From: Methylococcus geothermalis
Lineage (GTDB): Bacteria > Pseudomonadota > Gammaproteobacteria > Methylococcales > Methylococcaceae
DNA: 64,000 nt
Direction: 5' to 3'
Assembly: GCF_012769535.1 (NCBI RefSeq)
Contig: NZ_CP046565.1
Location: 882,501 to 946,500, forward strand
The notes below the pieces were generated by a model. The model was not told where the DNA came from. It searched no databases and saw nothing but the letters and a program-made list of their open reading frames with translations. Positions 61,112 to 64,000 of this stretch are shown piece by piece. A program made the position numbers and the translations under genes. The stretch's first letter is position 1; each line of letters opens with the position of its first letter.

Positions 61112-61378
61112 ATGTTGAAACTTTTTGTCAGAAATTTGCCCCCTCAAACCACCGAAGCGGGCCTCAAGGAACTGTTCACCGGCTACGGAAAGGTTTTCGA
61201 GCTTCAGCTCAGCCGCGACTTGTTCACCGGCAAGGCGCGCGGTACGGCTTCGGTCAGCATGGAAGGACACGAGGCCCGGAAGGCCATCGAGGCGCTGGAC
61301 GGTTCCGATTACGAAGGCAAGACGATCTACGTCGCTTTGGACAAGGGTCCTCGCTCGGGCGGCCGCGGGCGCCGTTGA
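61112..61378 (+). CDS. RRM-domain RNA-binding protein
   Basis: The protein has 88 residues with one RNA-recognition motif: RNP2 KLFVRNLP at the start and an RNP1-like KARGTASVSM, followed by a Gly/Arg-rich tail (RSGGRGRR). Bacterial RRM proteins of this size are often cold-induced in methanotrophs and cyanobacteria. The ATG at 61112 begins the RRM fold; earlier in-frame starts would add residues without homology. Confidence 0.85.
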   Translation: MLKLFVRNLPPQTTEAGLKELFTGYGKVFELQLSRDLFTGKARGTASVSMEGHEARKAIEALDGSDYEGKTIYVALDKGPRSGGRGRR

Positions 61379-61386
61379 GTCCGCGT

Positions 61387-62061
61387 TTAGGGTTCAGGCC
61401 GGAGCTTCGGCCGCAGCCAAAAGGCCTTTTCCGTCAGGCGGCTCAGTCCTTTGGCGCGCAGCTGCGGATTTCCTTCCAGCGCGTCGCGCGCCGACAGCAG
61501 CTCGATCCGGTAGGCCTGTCCGAACAGGCGAACCACCGTTTCCTCAGGGACGGGGAACGGCGGGCCGCTCATTTCCTCTGCGCCGTATTCCAGCGTAATG
61601 AGCAGCATGGGCGGGGTTTCCGGCAGCAGCCGGAAGACCTGCTCGGCGTAACGGCCCTGCATTTCCGGGGGCATCGCCACCAACGCTGCCCGGTCGTAGA
61701 TCGCTCCGATCTTGCCGACGAGGTCCGGCGTCAAGTCGAAATGGTTCCCGCACAGCAAGCTTATATCGCCGCTCTCCGCACGGACGAAGCCGCTTCCGAG
61801 CGGTGTCTTGACCGCCGACAAGCCGTTTTCCCGAAAGAACTCGTCGACCGCAAGGGGGCTGAGTTCGGTCCCGAGTACCGGATGTCCGAGGTTTTGCAGC
61901 CAGATCATGTCCAGGGACTTTCCGCACAGCGGAACGAAAACCCGCGGCCGTGCCGCGCCCATGCAGCGAGGCCAGAAGGTTTCGAGCAGCGGATTGACTC
62001 GTGTCTGGTGAAAGCCCGTCTGCTTCTGCTGCCAGCGCTCGTGCCAAAAGTCAGGGTCCAT
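61387..62061 (-). CDS. tpm: Thiopurine S-methyltransferase family protein
   Basis: The 224-residue SAM-dependent enzyme has the TPMT N-terminus DFWHERWQQKQTGFHQ, the SAM motif VFVPLCGKSLDMIWL and the late YDRAALVAMPPEMQGRYA. Bacterial Tmp/TPMT methylates thiopurines, tellurite and selenite. Metalloid detoxification is plausible but not shown. It converges with the RRM gene, 8 bp apart. Confidence 0.92.
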   Translation of the reverse strand: MDPDFWHERWQQKQTGFHQTRVNPLLETFWPRCMGAARPRVFVPLCGKSLDMIWLQNLGHPVLGTELSPLAVDEFFRENGLSAVKTPLGSGFVRAESGDISLLCGNHFDLTPDLVGKIGAIYDRAALVAMPPEMQGRYAEQVFRLLPETPPMLLITLEYGAEEMSGPPFPVPEETVVRLFGQAYRIELLSARDALEGNPQLRAKGLSRLTEKAFWLRPKLRPEP

Positions 62062-62080
62062 GGCCCGCGAATTTCCGCAC

Positions 62081-62425
62081 TCAGTCCGGCCGGCGGTCCG
62101 GATAGACCCCTTTCGGGTTGTAGCCGTAGACGCCGAACGGGCGGGAGAAAGTAAACGCCGCCGGTCCTACCACCAGGGCATCACCGGCCTTGCGGAAGGC
62201 ATCGTGGGGCTCGGCTGCCGAGGCAATGCCGGTCAAGGGGCTGGTGGCCAGGAACAGCGCCGTGCCGACGATCGTGGCCACCAGTCCGACCGGCCGCATG
62301 ACCAGGACTTCGTTGAGTACTTCGATGAAGCTCATGGGCCCTTTCAGCGTGTTGGGTCCCATGGCGGCGGAATTCTGGGCGGTCACGAGGGCCAGGCACA
62401 GCAGGAGGAGGCGCAGGGTTTTCAT
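62081..62425 (-). CDS. Small exported protein, multidrug-transporter-like by family name only
   Basis: The protein has 114 residues with a signal peptide (MKTLRLLLLCLALVTAQNSA) and one further hydrophobic stretch (VGLVATIVGTALFLATSPL). It has a conserved-looking end AFTFSRPFGVYGYNPKGVYP. Similar short proteins are sometimes labelled multidrug transporter, but it is too small for that role. An in-frame ATG at 62443 is an alternative start. Confidence 0.6.
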   Translation of the reverse strand: MKTLRLLLLCLALVTAQNSAAMGPNTLKGPMSFIEVLNEVLVMRPVGLVATIVGTALFLATSPLTGIASAAEPHDAFRKAGDALVVGPAAFTFSRPFGVYGYNPKGVYPDRRPD

Positions 62426-62557
62426 GCGTTGACGAGTGTCCATTCCAAAGGTGAGCAAACCCTCTCGTCCCGCGGCTGGCTGAGCAGGGCGCCGGCGGCC
62501 GTACGTTGGGTCACGCATAGTGTGCGCAAGCGAGTCCGGCCTGTCCAGCCGAAGACC

Positions 62558-63145
62558 TTACCAAGAGCGGATGCGTCCAGTGTCCAGATGGACGAAATCG
62601 GCAAGCCGGTAATAGCCGACGCCGCCATACTGCAACGCCAGGGCGGTCTTGCGAAGCGTCCGGGTGCTGACGTCGCTCATCCGCAGATCGATCGCTTTAC
62701 CTTCCATGTGCAGGCTGTGTTCCGCCACACCGTGGCTGTGCTTGCGCAGCATCCGGTTGGTTTCCGGGGCGCGATAGCCGGAAATGATTTCGAAGGTGCC
62801 GTTGGAGCGGGTCAGCGCGGAGATCGCGTAGAGTATGTCGATAAGTCCCGGATCCATGGGATAGCTTTCGTCGACGTGATGGTCCCGGAGGAAGTGGCTG
62901 AACTGCCGCAGGGTCCTGCGGTCGTAGTTTTGTTCCGGACAGCACACCAGGGTCATGTCTTCGCCGGTATGCTTGTTATAGAGATACAGAGTGCGCTCTT
63001 GGCTCAGGGAGTACGCGTGGGCGTCGAAGCTGGGGAGGAGAAGGGCTCCGGTTGCGGCGATGCCCACCCGGGCGAGAAAACTGCGGCGGCTGAGATTGGG
63101 TTCGGAGGCGCGCATGGGCGTGCGCAAGGACGGATTGAATCCCAT
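62558..63145 (-). CDS. DUF882/YcbK-type Tat-exported murein peptidase-like protein
   Basis: The protein has 195 residues with a twin-arginine signal (NLSRRSFLARVGIAATGALL). The M15-type domain carries zinc-ligand candidates in SLHMEGKAIDLRM and FVHLDTGRIRSW, and SGYRAPETNRMLRKHSHGV. Family members act on peptidoglycan cross-links in the periplasm. ATG at 63145 is assumed; ATG at 63115 would also keep the Tat motif. Confidence 0.85.
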   Translation of the reverse strand: MGFNPSLRTPMRASEPNLSRRSFLARVGIAATGALLLPSFDAHAYSLSQERTLYLYNKHTGEDMTLVCCPEQNYDRRTLRQFSHFLRDHHVDESYPMDPGLIDILYAISALTRSNGTFEIISGYRAPETNRMLRKHSHGVAEHSLHMEGKAIDLRMSDVSTRTLRKTALALQYGGVGYYRLADFVHLDTGRIRSW

Positions 63146-63395
63146 TATGACCCCTATCGGTAGTGGAACATCGGTAATGACAGGGTGCGGAAAAAGCCGC
63201 TGCCGCTCGTTTTCGGCGGAGCCGTCGGCAGTGGCTTTTGCGACATCCTGGTGGCCCAACCGGCGCAATCGACCGCACACACATCGGGCAAAGGCCAAAC
63301 TGTAAGCGCTAAGAATGCCCGAAATCAACCCTTGACATGTTGTGAGACCGTTTCAACCGGCTGTCCGGAGGGGAAAACATGCGGTTCCGGAAGGT

Positions 63396-64000
63396 TTAGA
63401 AGAGTTCCGGCTGGATGGCGTCAAAGTCCGGGCCATTGGGATGATCGCTCGTCGTCGCTCCGCCTTCCCGAACCAGCAGGAAGGTTTTGAAGCCCGCTTC
63501 CCTGGCGGCATTCAGCTCGCCTTCGACATCCGAGAGGAACAGGATTTCCTCCGGCGGCAGGCCCATTTGCCGGGCAATGTCACGGTAGGCATCGGGCGCC
63601 TGCTTCGCGCCGATACGGGTGTCGAAGTAACCGGAAAACAGCGGCTTGAGATCGCCGAAGCGGGTATGGCCGAACAGCAGTTGCTGGGCATGGACCGAGC
63701 CGGAGGAGAACACATACAGGCCGATGCCCTGTTCATGCCAGGCTTTGAGCCGTCGCACGGCGTCTTCGTACACGTGCCCGAAAAAATCGCCGTTGCGGTA
63801 GCCCTCCTCCCAGATCAGACCCTGAATAGCCTTGAGCGGCGTGACCTTGCGGTCTTCGTCGATCCAGCGGACGAGCTGGGCGATGACGCCTTCATCGTCC
63901 AACGAAGCGTCTCCTGCCGCCGCTCTGGCGTCGGCGAGGAGGCCCCGGACGGTGTCGTCGCCGGCGCGGCTGCGGACGAAATCCGCCATTCGGGCGCGGG
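63396..64000 (-). CDS. mtnC: Enolase-phosphatase E1 (partial, runs off the window)
   Basis: About 201 C-terminal residues are visible; the N-terminal HAD motif I lies beyond position 64000. The remaining part shows motif II in YVFSSGSVHAQQLLFGHT, the lysine in DTRIGAKQAPDAY and motif III in ILFLSDVEGELNAAREAGF. MtnC converts the diketo intermediate in methionine salvage in two steps. The known length of about 225 residues suggests only some 25 residues are missing. Confidence 0.92.
   Translation of the reverse strand, partial: RARMADFVRSRAGDDTVRGLLADARAAAGDASLDDEGVIAQLVRWIDEDRKVTPLKAIQGLIWEEGYRNGDFFGHVYEDAVRRLKAWHEQGIGLYVFSSGSVHAQQLLFGHTRFGDLKPLFSGYFDTRIGAKQAPDAYRDIARQMGLPPEEILFLSDVEGELNAAREAGFKTFLLVREGGATTSDHPNGPDFDAIQPELF

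Overview
The window looks like a chromosomal segment of a GC-rich gammaproteobacterial methanotroph of the Methylococcus type. The main evidence is a complete calcium-dependent methanol dehydrogenase operon in canonical order (mxaFJGIRSACKLD, 31.5-41.3 kb). Nitrogen-fixation regulators of the NifL/NifA kind used by free-living gammaproteobacterial diazotrophs (10.3-13.4 kb) support this. The species call is inference from gene content; no database was searched.

Layout. 0-0.75 kb: 3' end of a 23S rRNA, a 5S rRNA and a strong terminator. 0.75-9 kb: a prokaryotic pentameric ligand-gated ion channel homologue, gpmI, a TldE/TldD pair, and a short run of small genes (WbuC-like cupin, His-rich HMA-like protein, SMR exporter, Dabb protein). 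9-13.5 kb: a nitrogen-control block. Two perfect TGT-N10-ACA NifA sites and a -24/-12 promoter precede a 2Fe-2S ferredoxin and a 36-residue membrane microprotein, followed by bfr (opposite strand), nifL and nifA. 13.5-21.7 kb: a secreted beta-helix protein, a lipoprotein, a ComEA-like HhH protein, and a DHOD-like/nifJ/GltD-like redox operon. 21.8-29.1 kb: an OmpR/EnvZ-type system with a Spy/CpxP-like protein, pepN, a zinc alcohol dehydrogenase and two poorly known genes.

29.1-41.3 kb: a LuxR-type two-component pair diverges from the mxa operon. MxaF and MxaI are the enzyme subunits, MxaG is cytochrome cL, MxaJ is a periplasmic helper, and MxaRSACKLD are assembly and calcium-insertion proteins. 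Face-to-face REP-like repeats lie in the only two long spacers inside this operon, after mxaF and after mxaI. 42-49.8 kb: DUF1232, a ZIP transporter, then a proteostasis block (CbpA, CbpM, M48 protease, PsiE-like, MarC-like, FtsH, HtrA/DegP). Together with three tandem Hsp20 genes at 58.9-60.4 kb this resembles the transmissible locus of stress tolerance.

50.1-57.6 kb: an accessory defence island sits between the two halves of the stress block. On the minus strand it holds two toxin-antitoxin loci (one decayed), an N6-adenine methyltransferase-like gene, a frameshifted ImmA/IrrE gene, a RecQ helicase fused to a phosphoribosyltransferase-like domain, a translationally coupled DprA-like gene, and the start-less C-terminal remnant of what looks like a restriction-associated helicase. 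The RecQ-PRTase/DprA module is the best candidate for an undescribed system. 60.7-64 kb: a cold-shock protein, an RRM protein, a thiopurine methyltransferase, two exported proteins and mtnC running off the end.
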